DNA of 64,000 bases from Mauremys mutica (Eukaryota > Chordata > Testudines > Geoemydidae), in contig NC_059082.1 in NCBI RefSeq assembly GCF_020497125.1, positions 55,418,925 to 55,482,924 on the forward strand, written 5' to 3'. Within the stretch, counting starts at the first letter, position 1. Each line of letters opens with the position of its first letter. Made by a program: the position numbers and the translations under genes. The notes under the pieces are model-generated. The model was not told the DNA's origin. It was given only the letters and a program-made list of their open reading frames with translations, and did not search any database. Positions 44,929-55,726 of the stretch are shown piece by piece.

Positions 44929-45039
44929 ATGCTGCTGTTCTGCCCGGCCTGCGGGAACGTGCTGGTGGCTGAGGAAGGCGCGAGATGCCACCGCTTCGCC
45001 TGCACCACGTGTCCCTACGTGCGCAACGTCACGCGCAAG
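44929..45039 (+). CDS. POLR3K: POLR3K exon 1
   Basis: 37 residues: MLLFCPACGNVLVAEEGARC then HRFACTTCPYVRNVTRK, the N-terminal zinc ribbon. G at -3 supports the start. Donor AAG|gtaccc; the open frame continues falsely into a C-rich intron start. Confidence 0.97.
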
Positions 45040-48000
45040 GTACCCCCCCCCCGCTGGTGGCAGTGCCCCCTGCTGCCGCCTCCCCTGGCGAGGCCTGTGC
45101 TTCGGTGGGCGGGGACTGCCAGGCCCAAAAGCCCGCCTCCTGGGGCAGAGCAACCAATCAGAGCCTGGGGGCCTGGCCTGAGTGGCCTGCTGGGGGCGGA
45201 GCTGGTCGCTGCAGGGCGGGGCCTGGCCTGAGGGGGTCTGCTGGGGGCGGAGCTGGTCGCCGGGGGGCGGGGCTGATGTGGGCGTGGCTCATGCTATGGA
45301 GGGAGGCACCTCCCACCCAGGCCGCCTGGGTGAAATCCAGGTTGGGGCTGGCTGGAGCCTCAGGGCCTGTGTGCCCCACAGGTGAGCAGCCGGAAGTACC
45401 CGAAGCTGAAGGAGGTGGATGACGTGCTGGGTGGTGCTGCAGCGTGGGAGAACGTGGACTCCACGGCAGGTGAGCATCGCCCTTGGGGCTTGGCTGGTGA
45501 TGCCTGGTTGGCCCCCCCCACTGCTGGGGACATTGGGCCCTCCTGGCATGGCTGGGAGCTGAGCCAGTGCATGAGGGACAAGCTGAGTCAGGGAACAGCT
45601 CCCGGCAAGCCGGCTCCCAGCCTCTCTCCAGTACAAGAACCGTCCATCTAGCCCAGGATCCTGACTTCTGATGGTGGCCAGTGCCAGGTGCTTCAGAGGG
45701 CGTGAACAGAACAGGGGAATTATCAAGTGATCCATCCCCTGTCATCCAGTCCCAGCTTCCGGCAGTCAGAGGCTAGAGCCATTCAGAGAATGGGGGTGTG
45801 TCCCTGCCCATCTTACCGAATAGCCATTGATGGATCTGTCCTCTAACTCTTTTTTGAAACCCCTTACAGTTTTGGCCTTCACAACATGCCCTAGTATGAG
45901 TTCCACAGGTTGACTGTGTTATGTGAAGAAACACTCCCTTTTGTTTTAAACCTGCTGCCTATTAATTTCACTGGGTGACCCCTAGTTCTTGTGTTATGAG
46001 CAGGCCCTCTCAGAGGTCCAGAGAGGCGGGGGCCACTTCCAGTGTTTGAGGCCCCTAGCCATAATAAAAATAAAAAATGACGACACATGAAAAGAAAATA
46101 AGGCACCAAAAAAAGAGTTTTCAGAGGGAGCTCACAGATGATATACAAATTACAAAAATGAGTAAGGCAAAAGTGGAGAAAAAGGAGGAACAAGGACTCT
46201 AGGAAAAGGTAAATCACGATGTAAAAAATACAATGCAAGCTAACTACAAAATGTCTTTCATAGGTATATCTCCATCTAATAAAACAGCTATCTCATAGAA
46301 CTGGAAGGGACCTTGAAAGGTCATTGAGTCCAATCCCCTGCCTTCACAGCAGGACCAAGTACTATCCCTGACAGATTTTTGCCCCAGATCCCTAAATGGC
46401 CCCCTCAAGGACTGAGCTCACAACCCTGGATTTAGCAGGCCAGTGCTCAGACCACTAAGCTGAAACATGTAGCCAACCATATTTGAAAAGTTCTGCTGTA
46501 AATAAGTAGTTTATCCAAACTTGAAATGCTCTACTGTAAATAAGTAGCCTGTTTACACTGGAAATGTTCTAAAGTAAATATGTTGCTATCCACACTTGAA
46601 ATATTCTGCTGTAAACGTGTACACAAATGCTGAAAAGACTTAAAACGAAGGAATACCAATTTAGAACACAAAATGAAACAGGTTATTATCCTTATCACTG
46701 AATCAAAACTCAAGCATGCAAGATATAATAGGCTGAACTGAAGACAAAGGGATGACATATGTATAGTAAACACAGACACGGATACAGACAGAGGGATAAT
46801 GTCCAAAAATCTCAAATTTGTGTCCTCACAAATGTTCACCTTGAATCTGGGCCTATAGACTATGAAAGCCTATGATGATGGCCTAGCTACCAAGCTAGGG
46901 CTCAACCAACCAGTCACCTCTTGTAGCTACCGTATGAAGATAATAATGAGGAATTCTCACACATTAATTCCTTAGTCAACTAGACATAAAACTATAAAGA
47001 CACTAAAATGTAACAATTCTCTCCCTTTAAACATGCACTTGATCCAGCACCAGCCACTAGTAGTGGTTTGTTTCTGTAATCAGCTGATCTGAGAGGACAC
47101 GTTCATCACGGTTTAATCTTGTGCCATCAGAACCGATATTAATATTTATGAATATTTTTAACTCTTTAATATGACAAATCTATATCAGATAAAAAAATTA
47201 TGTCTTTTACCAAATCACCTCTCTTATTTGCTTAAATTTGCAGCTCTAAGATGAGTGTGTGTCACATTTTGGTCTGATAGGAATGCGCATAAAAACAAGT
47301 TGTGAAACTTATCAAATGCCAACAAAATTTACAAGTGTTTAAATTTGAGCCCCCCCCCCCCCCCTTTGAGCTTGAGGCCCAGGCCAAATGGCCTTCCTGG
47401 CTCCCCCTCTGATTGGCCCTGGTTATGAGAAGGAGTAAATAATACTTCCTTATTCACTTTCTCCTCATCAGTCATGATTTTCTAGATCTTTATCACATCC
47501 CCTCTTAGTTATTCTTTTCCAATTGTAATATCTTTTTGAGATGGGGTGACCAAAACTGCACATTGTATTCAAGGTGTGGGTGTACCATGGATTTATATAG
47601 TGGTATTATATTTTGTCTTAGGGCTTGGCTACACTTACAAATTTGCAGCGCTGCAGCAGGGTGTGAAAACACACCCTCTGCAGCGCTGCAAATTGCGGCG
47701 CTACAAAGCGCCAGTGTAGTCAAAGCCCCAGCGCTGGGAGCTGTGCTCCCAGCGCTGTCCGTTATTCCTCACAGGGAAGTGGAGTACGGACAGCGCTGGG
47801 AGAGTTTTCTCCCAGCGCTGGCGCTTTGATTAATGCAAGTGTAGCCAAAGCCTTAGTGTCTATCCCTTTCCTAATGGTTCCTAATGTTCTGTTTGCTTTT
47901 TTGACTGCCTCTGCACATTGAGTGGATGATTTCAGAGAATTATCCACAATGACTCCAAGATCTCTTTCTTGAGTGGTAACAGCTAATTTAGACCCCATCA

Positions 48001-48769
48001 TTTTATATGAATAGTTGGGATTATGTTGTCCAATGTGCAGTACTTTGCATTTATCAACATTGAATTTCATTGGCCATTTTGTTGCCCAGTCATCCACTCC
48101 TGAGAGATCCCTTTGTAACTCTTTGCAGTGTGCTTTGGACTTAATTTTGTATCATCTGCAAATTTTGCTACCTCACTGTTTACCCCTTTTTCCAAATCAT
48201 TTATAAATATATTGAACAGCATATTCTGGGTCTGCTTACTTGCATGGAGCTGTTGCCATTTCTGTGCTTGCATTTCCCTACTCCCAGTGGGATCTGTCCC
48301 CTACCCTGCAAGATTTTTGCTTGGGAAAGAAGTGGCTTCTGGCCCTGCCTGTCAGTGGCTATGAGAGCAGCAATAGTGCCCCCCCATATCTTAGAAACCA
48401 GGTAGTCCTCAACATGTTAAATCCATTGGCATTAGTTCATCTATTGGCATCTAAGTTCTCCCATCATGTAAAAAGTGAGCCAGTGGACATCTTGAAATAG
48501 CTCTTGAATGGATTGTGGAAGGCTGAATTCTAGCCCTTCAGATAGAGCAGCTCTAGAAGTGAGCTCCCCTGACAGAACAAAGAATTGCTTTGCTAGCCCT
48601 GGGAGCTGTACTCACTGGAGTTCTTCTGGTTTCTTTTGCAGAGCCGTGTCCCAAGTGTGAGCATCCTCGTGCCTACTTCATGCAGATTCAGACCAGATCA
48701 GCCGATGAGCCCATGACCACCTTCTATAAGTGTTGTAATGCCCAGTGCGGCCACAGGTGGAGGGACTAA
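44929..48769 (+). CDS. POLR3K: POLR3K (RNA polymerase III subunit RPC10), complete
   Basis: Smallest TFIIS-like subunit of RNA polymerase III (yeast Rpc11/C11), acting in nuclear transcription termination, reinitiation and RNA cleavage (family knowledge). Join: 44929-45039, 45382-45469, 48642-48769; 108 residues, equal to the recalled human length. N-terminal zinc ribbon: C5, C8, C25, C28. C-terminal TFIIS-like ribbon: C69, C72, C97, C102, with the hairpin RSADEPMT (D88, E89) that carries the acidic catalytic pair in this family. It ends CGHRWRD. Intron 2 (3.2 kb) is almost filled by a CR1 with nested DNA transposons. Confidence 0.98.
45180..45275. repeat. Tandem duplication of GC-box unit in POLR3K intron 1
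   Basis: CTGCTGGGGGCGGAGCTGGT occurs at about 45187 and 45238, each followed by GGGGCGGGGC-type sequence. Two imperfect copies of about 50 bases in the CpG island. Confidence 0.75.
45382..45469 (+). CDS. POLR3K: POLR3K exon 2
   Basis: 29 residues plus one base: VSSRKYPKLKEVDDVLGGAA then AWENVDSTA, the linker between the zinc ribbons. Acceptor ccccacag, donor G|gtgagc. Confidence 0.97.
46001..47421. mobile_element. hAT-type element inserted in CR1
   Basis: Exact 8-base duplication GTTATGAG at 45993-46000 and 47422-47429. Ends CAGGCCCTCTCAGAGG and, on the minus strand, CAGGGCCAATCAGAGG are similar inverted termini. The interior is A/T-rich with a CR1-like piece at about 46285-46470 and a poly(C) run near 47350. 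No intact transposase. Confidence 0.8.
46285..46470 (-). mobile_element. CR1-like fragment nested in the hAT element
   Basis: CATAGAACTGGAAGGGACCT, GTCATTGAGTCCAATCCCCT and TTTAGCAGGCCAGTGCTCAG are the known 3'-end phrases of a CR1-derived repeat, read on minus. It is a third layer of nesting. Confidence 0.7.
47621..47852. mobile_element. Harbinger-like MITE inserted in CR1
   Basis: Ends GGGCTTGGCTACACTTACAA and, on minus, GGCTTTGGCTACACTTGCAT, flanked by TTA on both sides (47618-47620, 47853-47855). The interior is built of CAGCGCTG/CCCAGCGCTGG palindromes. 232 bases. Confidence 0.85.
48223..48641 (+). other. POLR3K intron 2, right part
   Basis: Sequence between the CR1 and the last exon; no repeat or exon recognised. 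Confidence 0.4.
48642..48769 (+). CDS. POLR3K: POLR3K exon 3
   Basis: Finishes Glu, then PCPKCEHPRAYFMQIQTRSA, DEPMTTFYKCCNAQCGHRWR, D and TAA. This is the TFIIS-like C-terminal zinc ribbon. Confidence 0.97.
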
Positions 48770-49170
48770 TTTTTGCTTCAGATTTAAGTTCTTCAGTATC
48801 GTTTTTGCTCTTTGTTTGAAAATTCCCCAGCTTGGTTGTATGAAAGATAGTAACATGGACTAGTGCATGATATTAAATTAACACTGGCTGCTGCTAGTGC
48901 AGACATTCCCCATAATCTGATGGTCCAGGGGCTGAAGGTTATACATATACTGCACATTTTCCTGATAGCAAACATTGTTAGAACAAAGAATTGCCTCTGT
49001 TTAGAGATTATATGCTAAAATCTATTTATTCAGCAGTTCCTACTGCAACGCTGCTCTTTTATAGGGATGCATTAAGTTATTGTTTATTACTAACCACAGC
49101 TGTGATCTAAGATTGCAGGCCAAAAAATGACAGGAATGGTCAGTATCTAGATGAGAAACAGCCAAATAAA
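48770..49170 (+). promoter_or_regulatory. POLR3K: POLR3K 3' UTR with poly(A) signal
   Basis: Ends at an exact AATAAA (49165-49170), 396 bases after the stop. No repeat is recognised within it. Confidence 0.6.
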
Positions 49171-51606
49171 ATGTTTACGTCGTACTATTGCTTCAGTGAG
49201 TGATGCTTCCCCTGGATCAGTACTGAACTCACAGGACTTGGGGCCCTGTTGTACTATGCTCTGTACAGAAAGCTGACAAAGCCTGTCCCCTTGCCCTAGA
49301 TTGCTTATGAATGAAAGGGGAAAAAAAAAGATAGGTGAAAGATGAGGGAAAAGAGATGCAGCATACAAGGAGCATGATCAGAGTGATGGAGAGGAATTGT
49401 CATTTTAGTTTTGTGTTTCAATATTTAACTCCTGTCCCTGGATGGTAGGAGGCCAGTGTGTGAGTGGAGGTGGCTTCCATCTCATAAGGCCTAAAATCAA
49501 GGTCCTGAGTGCTGGACACTAAGGATACCACAGTGCTTTTTTCAGGCTTATTTTAAACAGAGGCCTTGTCTATGTTCAAAGTTGCACTGGTTTAACGAAT
49601 GGTGTGTTTAAAAAACCTTCAGCAACTAGTGAAACCAGTGCAAATCCCTGTGTTGATACACAGTAGGATTCAAACCTAACTTATATTGATGTATTTTGAT
49701 TCCTTAGGGAGTTAATATAAGCCATAAGTTACAGTGGGTTTAATAAGGCAAGAAAAGATACATAGGATTTAATAAAACATAATAGAATTACATTTAAGAA
49801 TTGTACAATAAAGCGGCACGACAAAATAAAAAGACAGACTACATAGGATGTCTAACACATACAGGAAATACAGTAGTTTCAATGTAACATGCATATAGGG
49901 ATCCCATATACACAAAGGCTTTTAGTTTTAGTGATACAATTTAACCCCATACTTAATACAATGTGGTATACATGACCTCTATATACATATATGAAAAACC
50001 ATTACCGTATTTACAGATTTAAACATTTATTTAGCATCAACATTAACACCTAATACTAAACATTTAAAATACTGCAAATGCTGGCCAAATGGTTGCAGGA
50101 CGCGTAGGGGAGATCTCACTCGAGATACAGGCATCCAGCTTTATTTACAGACAGAGCCATACATTCTTAAATGATAAGTAGAAAAGAAGATCAGACTTAC
50201 ATTTATATTCAAAACTCCCTCTGTACCATTTTAGGTCCTTCTGATCAGTCTTAGTTTTAGGGAGTGTAGGCTCTACAGCTGCGGTCTCTCTTCAAGCTGG
50301 AGGTGAAATGGCTGCTGCTGCTGCTGGCAAGGTAGCTGCTAGCAGGCAGTTGTTTGTTGCCAAGGCAACCTTAGAATTCTGCTGATGATGATCTTTGAAG
50401 CTTCTTGATCTTCCTAGGTAGTGCTGTCTTCCTTTGATGTCTTGCCACTCTTGCTCTTCTCAGTCTGCTGTCGAACCCACTAATGTCTAACTCACTACAG
50501 TCTCAGCCTGCTGGCTGTCTGCCTCATATACTGGTTGCTCGCTCAAGGTCAACTCATTAACATAATTTGTCTAGCTCAGCCAATTTGCTTCCATATGTTA
50601 GCATATTTCCTCTTCCTGTCTAGATCAGTTTCTTTTTATTAGGATATTTGTACGGCCTGACTCGCTCCTACCCCTCTTACATTATCCTATTTTTAGATAA
50701 CTAAGCTCCTCCCTGATGCCATCTTGGATTCTAGACCTTTGTAAGCTCCTCCGTCTGATGCCATCTTGTTTGCTAGAACTTTCCACTATCTAAATTTGAA
50801 CTGCATTATCCCCATCTCTGCCATTTTGGTCAGCCATGTTGGATTTTCTAAATTTAAACTGTCATTAGTTTCTGCTTATTTAGAACCTTAATCTTAAAAC
50901 TAATTAATATTTTATGCAAGCCAAAGTTTCCTGATACTGTCACCACCTTAATTATATCACTTGGGAAAAGTGAATTTTATAGTGTTTTTAAACCCTCTCC
51001 GAGGTTTTTCTGCAAGCCTTTATTAAGGTGCTGCAAGATATTTCAGAACATTCAGAGCAAAAATCTCTCGTTACAGCTGTGCTCTGAAAAACCATATCCA
51101 GCCGTGAAAGAAAAGCTGCAAGGGGCACCCCACTTTGGGGGTTCTGTCCTTGGAGCTTCCCTTTCGCGTTCAACTAGTTTTGAAAGTGGCGCCTATGAGA
51201 GTGAGGTTATACCTGGCCAGTAACCAGTTGGTACATTCTACAGGTAGCACATTTAAGATGTTGCTGTAGAAAATGATTTTGGGAAAGCAACATATAAGTT
51301 CCATATTCATCTTTCAATGATCTCGCATCAAATGGGACCAATTTACAAGTACAAAGATTTGTTTTAATTGCTAGCTCTGCACATTCATACTGGCATTAGC
51401 ACATCTGTGCTTTTTCCATTTCATGGATGATCCATAAAGACTTTGCAATCAGCTTGGTTTACAGTTCTGTTACATGAGGCAGAATAACACTTAACTCCCT
51501 CTCCCAGAACTGTGCTAGCTCTTCAGGCTTTGGAGGAGTAAAAGGTAGGAAAAATGTACGTTGGCAGCAATCTGCTGAGAATCCTCGTAGGTTTGCCACA
51601 TGTAAT
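49171..51606. other. POLR3K-GTF3C1 intergenic, mostly A/T-rich
   Basis: 49560-49690 begins GGCCTTGTCTATGTTCAAAG, a MITE-type fragment. 49740-50950 could be an old LTR or other repeat: it has a duplicated phrase TGATGCCATCTTG (50716 and 50756) and a CTG run at 50311. No gene recognised. Confidence 0.4.
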
Positions 51607-51614
51607 GTCATGGA

Positions 51615-52089
51615 TAGGGCCTTACCAAATGTACGGTCCATTTTGGTCAGTTTCATGGGCAGAGGAATTTAAAAATCATAAATTTCATGATTTCAGCTAT
51701 TTAAATCTGAAATTTCACAGTGTTGTAATTGTAGGGGTCCTGACCCAAAAAGGAGGTGTGGGGGGGTCACAAGGTTATTGTAGAGGGGGTTGGTGTACTG
51801 CTACCCCTACTTCTGTGCTGCTGCTGGCAGTGCACTGCCTTCAGACCTGGGTGCCTGGCCAACAGCCACCTCTTTCTGGCTGCCCAGCTCTGAAGGCAGC
51901 GCAGAAGTAAGGGTGGCAATACTGCAACCCCCCCTGCAATTTCCTTTTGGGTCAGGACCCCCAATTTGAGAAATGCTGGTCTCCCCCATGACATCTGTAT
52001 AGTATAGGGTAAAAGCACAGATGTCATGGGGGAGATCAGATTTCACGGTCTGTGACATTTTTCATGGCTGTGAATTTGGTAGGGCCCTA
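51615..52089. mobile_element. hAT MITE, TIR TAGGGCCTTACCAAAT
   Basis: Ends TAGGGCCTTACCAAAT and GAATTTGGTAGGGCCCTA, with an exact 8-base duplication GTCATGGA (51607-51614, 52090-52097). The interior has its own inverted phrases (GGGTCCTGACCCAAAAAGG and CCTTTTGGGTCAGGACCCC), so it folds extensively. Confidence 0.9.
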
Positions 52090-52317
52090 GTCATGGAGAA
52101 GCAGCACTCTCACAGCTTTGCTCCCTCTGCCCAGCCATGCTCCAAGTTCAGAGAAGCCCAATCTCATGGAGCTCAGGGGGGAGAGCTGTGTCGACTCAAC
52201 TCTGCCTTCAGATAGATTTCATGTCAAAGGAGCAAAAAAACAAACCAGTGGATAAAAAGGCCAAGTGAGAGCTGCGAGATTGTTTAAGCTGCATCAGGTA
52301 GGATCTGTGGTATGTAT

Positions 52318-52680
52318 TTAGATGGAATATATGCGCCAAAGCTGTTAACATAACCCAGTCACTATCCACTATCTTTCTTTAAGGACCCCAAAATTGAGTG
52401 ATGGGTGGAATGGCCTATCCTCTCATTTTGTCCACCAGTTAGGCCTAATTCCTGATGCCAATTTTGGTTCACCGATTGCTGATCCTATCCTTTTCTTGTT
52501 TACCAGGCATGATGTTAACTCAGCCCTTGAGTTATAGCAGTAGGCCTCTCTGTTAGAAAGAATGAATTAGTCCAATCGCCTTTGTGCACTTTTTTCCATC
52601 ACCGTAACACGTGGTATTTTATAACCTTTCACTCATCACAGCTGAACTCACAATTAGGGGAGGTTTACAGGTCCATTTAT
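52318..52680. repeat. Short copy of the dispersed 22-23 kb element
   Basis: Left end TTAGATGGAATATATGCG, then directly the right-hand part: CCAATTTTGGTTCACCGATT and CCTTGAGTTATAGCAGTAGG. About 900 bases present in the 22122-23425 copy are missing here. Confidence 0.6.
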
Positions 52681-53257
52681 TACAACAGATCCCTATAGTG
52701 AGCTTGGACAAAACACTTGACAAGGCTGCAGGCACAAATCTGCTTCTAGCAGAGGAACTTGCAGCACTTTGATAATGTAACCTGGTTTGCAGAGTTAAAC
52801 AAGGCCAGTCCAAATCAAAGGCAGGGATGGCTGCCAATTGAGCTAATGGAGGAATGGATAGCAGTGGTAGGTCATCATCCTCTACATGGACCAGCACTAG
52901 AGGGAGATGGGACACTGCCAATGAGTTTCATAGATATTTATGGATAGCAGAGGAATAGTGACTCATGATTCTTGGGAATCATTCCAGGCTCTGGAGTGGA
53001 CTGTTCTCTAGTGGGTACAGACTTTTGCATATTTCCCCTCTCCCCCAAATGATTCCCTTCTGCCCCATCTATTCCATGCCCCCTGCTCTTGTCCCAGTCT
53101 CATTCACCTCAGGCTTATCCCAGTCCTAGTCTCCTTGCCCAGTCTACCCCCTTATTTTCCCAACTCCTCATCCCTAGTCCCCACTATAAGCCTTGCTGGT
53201 GCCCTAGGCATGGCTAACAGTATGAACCAAAGTAGGCCTTGTCAGGATAGTTAGGTA

Positions 53258-53625
53258 CAGTAGAACCTCGGAATTACAAACACCTCAGGAATGGAGGTTG
53301 TTTTTAACTCTGAAATGTTCGTAACTCTGAACAAACGTTATAGTTTTCAAAAGTTCAGGTACAGGTTTGGAAATGTACCATGCAGAAGAAAAATGCTGCT
53401 TTTAATCATCTTAATTTAAATGAAACAAGCACAGGAACAGTTTCCTTACCTTTGTCAATTTTTTTTTTAAAGTTTCCCTTTTTTTTTTTAGTAGTTTACA
53501 TTTAAACACATTACTGTACAGTATTTGCTTTTTCACTTGGTCCCTGCTGCTGCCTGATTGAGTTATTCCGGTTCCAAATGAGGTGCGTGGTTGAGTGGTC
53601 AGTTCGTAACACTGAGGTTCTACCG
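53258..53625. mobile_element. Tc1/mariner (Tigger-like) MITE
   Basis: Ends CAGTAGAACCTCGGAATTAC and GTAACACTGAGGTTCTACCG, bounded by TA on both sides (53256-53257, 53626-53627). T-rich interior, no transposase. Confidence 0.8.
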
Positions 53626-53754
53626 TATCAGGTAACCAAGTACGCACATTCCTGACTTGAGAGAATGGTACAGAGCACACAGAGTTCTTAAGTAACTCCA
53701 TGAACACATTCCTAAGAGATGGTACAGGAACACCCAGACCCCTTGTAGGAAATG

Positions 53755-54075
53755 ACAAGATAACGGATGAGGATGTTTTGTTTGAGGTACAAGGGTGGCA
53801 ACAGATCTGGATTGTAATACATAACTTGTCTGTGTCGCTGTATAAAATGAGAAGTCATAGGAGGGGCAATTTGCACTAAGCCTAGGGAATGGCGCTGTGT
53901 CAAGAGAGCTACTACCTTGCTGCAGGCAGACATGGGTTAGTGTACCTGTAACTGTTGAGTTGGAGGACTAGAACCTTGGTTTGTTGACAATAAACCTGAC
54001 CAAGCATCTTTGCCACTGAACTGAGCCTGTGGTCTTCATGAAAAACACTGAGGACTGCAGAATCAGCTAACTGCA
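53755..54075 (+). repeat. Possible solo LTR of an endogenous retroelement
   Basis: TATAAAA at 53841-53847 and AATAAA at 53989-53994 are spaced like an LTR promoter and poly(A) site, followed by a U5-like stretch. No internal retroviral genes are beside it. Ends not defined. Confidence 0.45.
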
Positions 54076-54589
54076 GTCTCTGCTGGTGCAGCTAACACCA
54101 GAGCTCCATGAACAGCATGGGAGCAATGCACAAACACAAACCCCCCCCCACCTCCTTGTCCAATCTGTTTCTCCCTGCTTTTGGCCTCTAGTTAAGTCTA
54201 GTCCATATTTGCCATCCCCACTGACTCCCAGTTCCAGTCTCCTTCCATGGCTTTTTGTCCAATGCCAGTGTCCACACCCCCATCTCGGCCCCGCGAATCT
54301 TAGTTCTCCCTGCTCAAGACTGGGGGATTAGGATGGGCCCATGGCACACTTTCGCTTCACACAGATTACTCTGGGGAGTTTGGGTATTGGCATTAAAAGC
54401 CCATTGACTAAATGGGTCAGTTCACCCCTCTCAGAGGCCTTGCTTCAGGCTCTCTGCAGAATTATATGTTCAACTGAAGAACTGATCAGTGATGCCACAT
54501 ACTGTCGAGAACAGATGGAGAAATGCCTCCATTTAGCAAGCTAAGTAGCTCTTGTAGAAGGCTTTGTACTATTTAGCAGGACCTCTTGA

Positions 54590-55325
54590 ATATCTTTTTG
54601 AACAAGACTTCTTTCCACTGTCTAGCTATGGAGCATCCATGTAGTTAAGTGAAGAGATTATAGGCTTGGGTGGAGTAGGTGACAGTGATCCTGGGAGATT
54701 AGGTCTGAGTCTAGTGGAAGTGAAATTGGAGGTTTCATTGACAGAGTTGGGAGAGTGGAGAACCAGTGCTGGGGCAATAAGTATGACTCTGGCCTGGTCC
54801 TGACATATCTTTAGCAACAGGCTATCAATGAGTGAGACTGGTGGAAAAACGTAGAGGAGCCTGCCTGACCATGTCAGTATGGAACCTGGGCTGTGATCCT
54901 GTAGAATTGCTGACGTGTTGTTGGACTTTACTGTGGAAAATGTATCTGGCCACATCTGGGTGAAGAGACCACTCACAGTGATATGTAAATAAACTGATCA
55001 GGTGGTCTGCTTGGTTGTTCTGTATGCCTGACAGGTAAGATGTTTCAAGATCTATTGAACTGGCAATACAGAGCTCCCAAAGTAAAGTTGCTTCCTGACA
55101 GAGTGGAGTAAAGCAGGCTCCACCCTGCTTGTTGAGGTGAAACATTGCTACCCTGTTGTCTGGGAGGACTGACAGGCTGCTTCCCCTGATCTGTGATAAA
55201 TATTTGGCATGCAAGTCTGTCAGCTTTCAGTTCTCTGACATGGATGTGTAAAGCTAAGTCCTCTGAGGACCACAGACCCTGTGTTTGTAGAGAAGCCAGG
55301 TGGGCTTCCCATCCCAGAGCCAAGC
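54590..55325 (-). mobile_element. DIRS-like retrotransposon relic (RNase H region)
   Basis: Minus-strand frames read GWEAHLASLQTQGLWSSEDL, then after a frame change VAMFHLNKQGGACFTPLCQE, LLWELCIASSIDLETSYLSG, IQNNQADHLISLF and WSLHPDVARYIF: the RNase H to post-RNase H order of DIRS-type elements. The last part, KICQDQARVILIAPA, needs another frame. At least two frameshifts; inactive. Confidence 0.7.
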
Positions 55326-55376
55326 CTCCGGTTTGCTTTACAACGGGCCTGAAGTAATTCCCAATAAGAAATAAAA

Positions 55377-55382
55377 TTTATT
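55377..55382 (-). promoter_or_regulatory. Poly(A) signal of GTF3C1
   Basis: AATAAA on the minus strand, 132 bases after the stop, just before a DIRS-like relic begins. Confidence 0.65.
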
Positions 55383-55513
55383 TAACAAAACATGACAAAA
55401 TGACAAGCAGAGCACAAGTTACGGGACACACCAGAAGGTTCACCTCCATTAGCATTTACCAACGCAGGCTGGACAAGCAAGCATGACGCACCATGCCATC
55501 TCTCATACATGGA

Positions 55514-55726
55514 TCATATCTGCACCCATTTATTCCAGTTGCCTTCGTATGGAAACACTCTGCCCATTCTCAGAGTACAGTCTATGGTAGGCTCATAAAA
55601 TATTGTTGGAGTCTCACTCAGTTTGGAGTCGGTTAGCTCTTCTTCAGGAACAGGTCGAGAGAAGAGCGATATTGCTGAGGGCTTTTTCATGCAGAATCTT
55701 CTGATGCAGCCAAGGGCTTCCAAGCC
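55514..55726 (-). CDS. GTF3C1: GTF3C1 terminal exon
   Basis: 70 residues and [73 protein letters not shown]. Acceptor ttcaacag. Confidence 0.92.
   Translation of the reverse strand, partial: GLEALGCIRRFCMKKPSAISLFSRPVPEEELTDSKLSETPTIFYEPTIDCTLRMGRVFPYEGNWNKWVQI

Larger units (their letters stand above)
44330..45280. promoter_or_regulatory. CpG island and bidirectional SNRNP25/POLR3K promoter
   Basis: A CpG-dense, GC-rich block unlike the surrounding intron and intergenic DNA. The two ATGs are divergent with 107 bases between them (44822-44928). No TATA box is seen. That gap holds a GC box GAGGCGGGGC (44896-44905) and an ETS-type CCGGAAG (44917-44923) just before the POLR3K ATG, followed by GCGGAA. 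Together these suggest a housekeeping promoter driving both genes. Confidence 0.8.
45642..48222 (-). mobile_element. CR1 LINE carrying two DNA-transposon insertions
   Basis: Fills most of POLR3K intron 2. 3' end at the left. CR1 sequence runs 45642-46000, 47430-47617 and 47856-48222 with continuity across both gaps. Minus frames show KCKVLHIGQHNPNYSYKMMG, LFNIFINDLEKGVNSEVAKF and FADDTKL. Inactive. Confidence 0.85.

Noticed and set aside
44133..45008. 291-residue minus-strand ORF across the promoter
   Set aside because: GC-rich shadow over the CpG island, antisense to POLR3K exon 1 and out of frame with SNRNP25.
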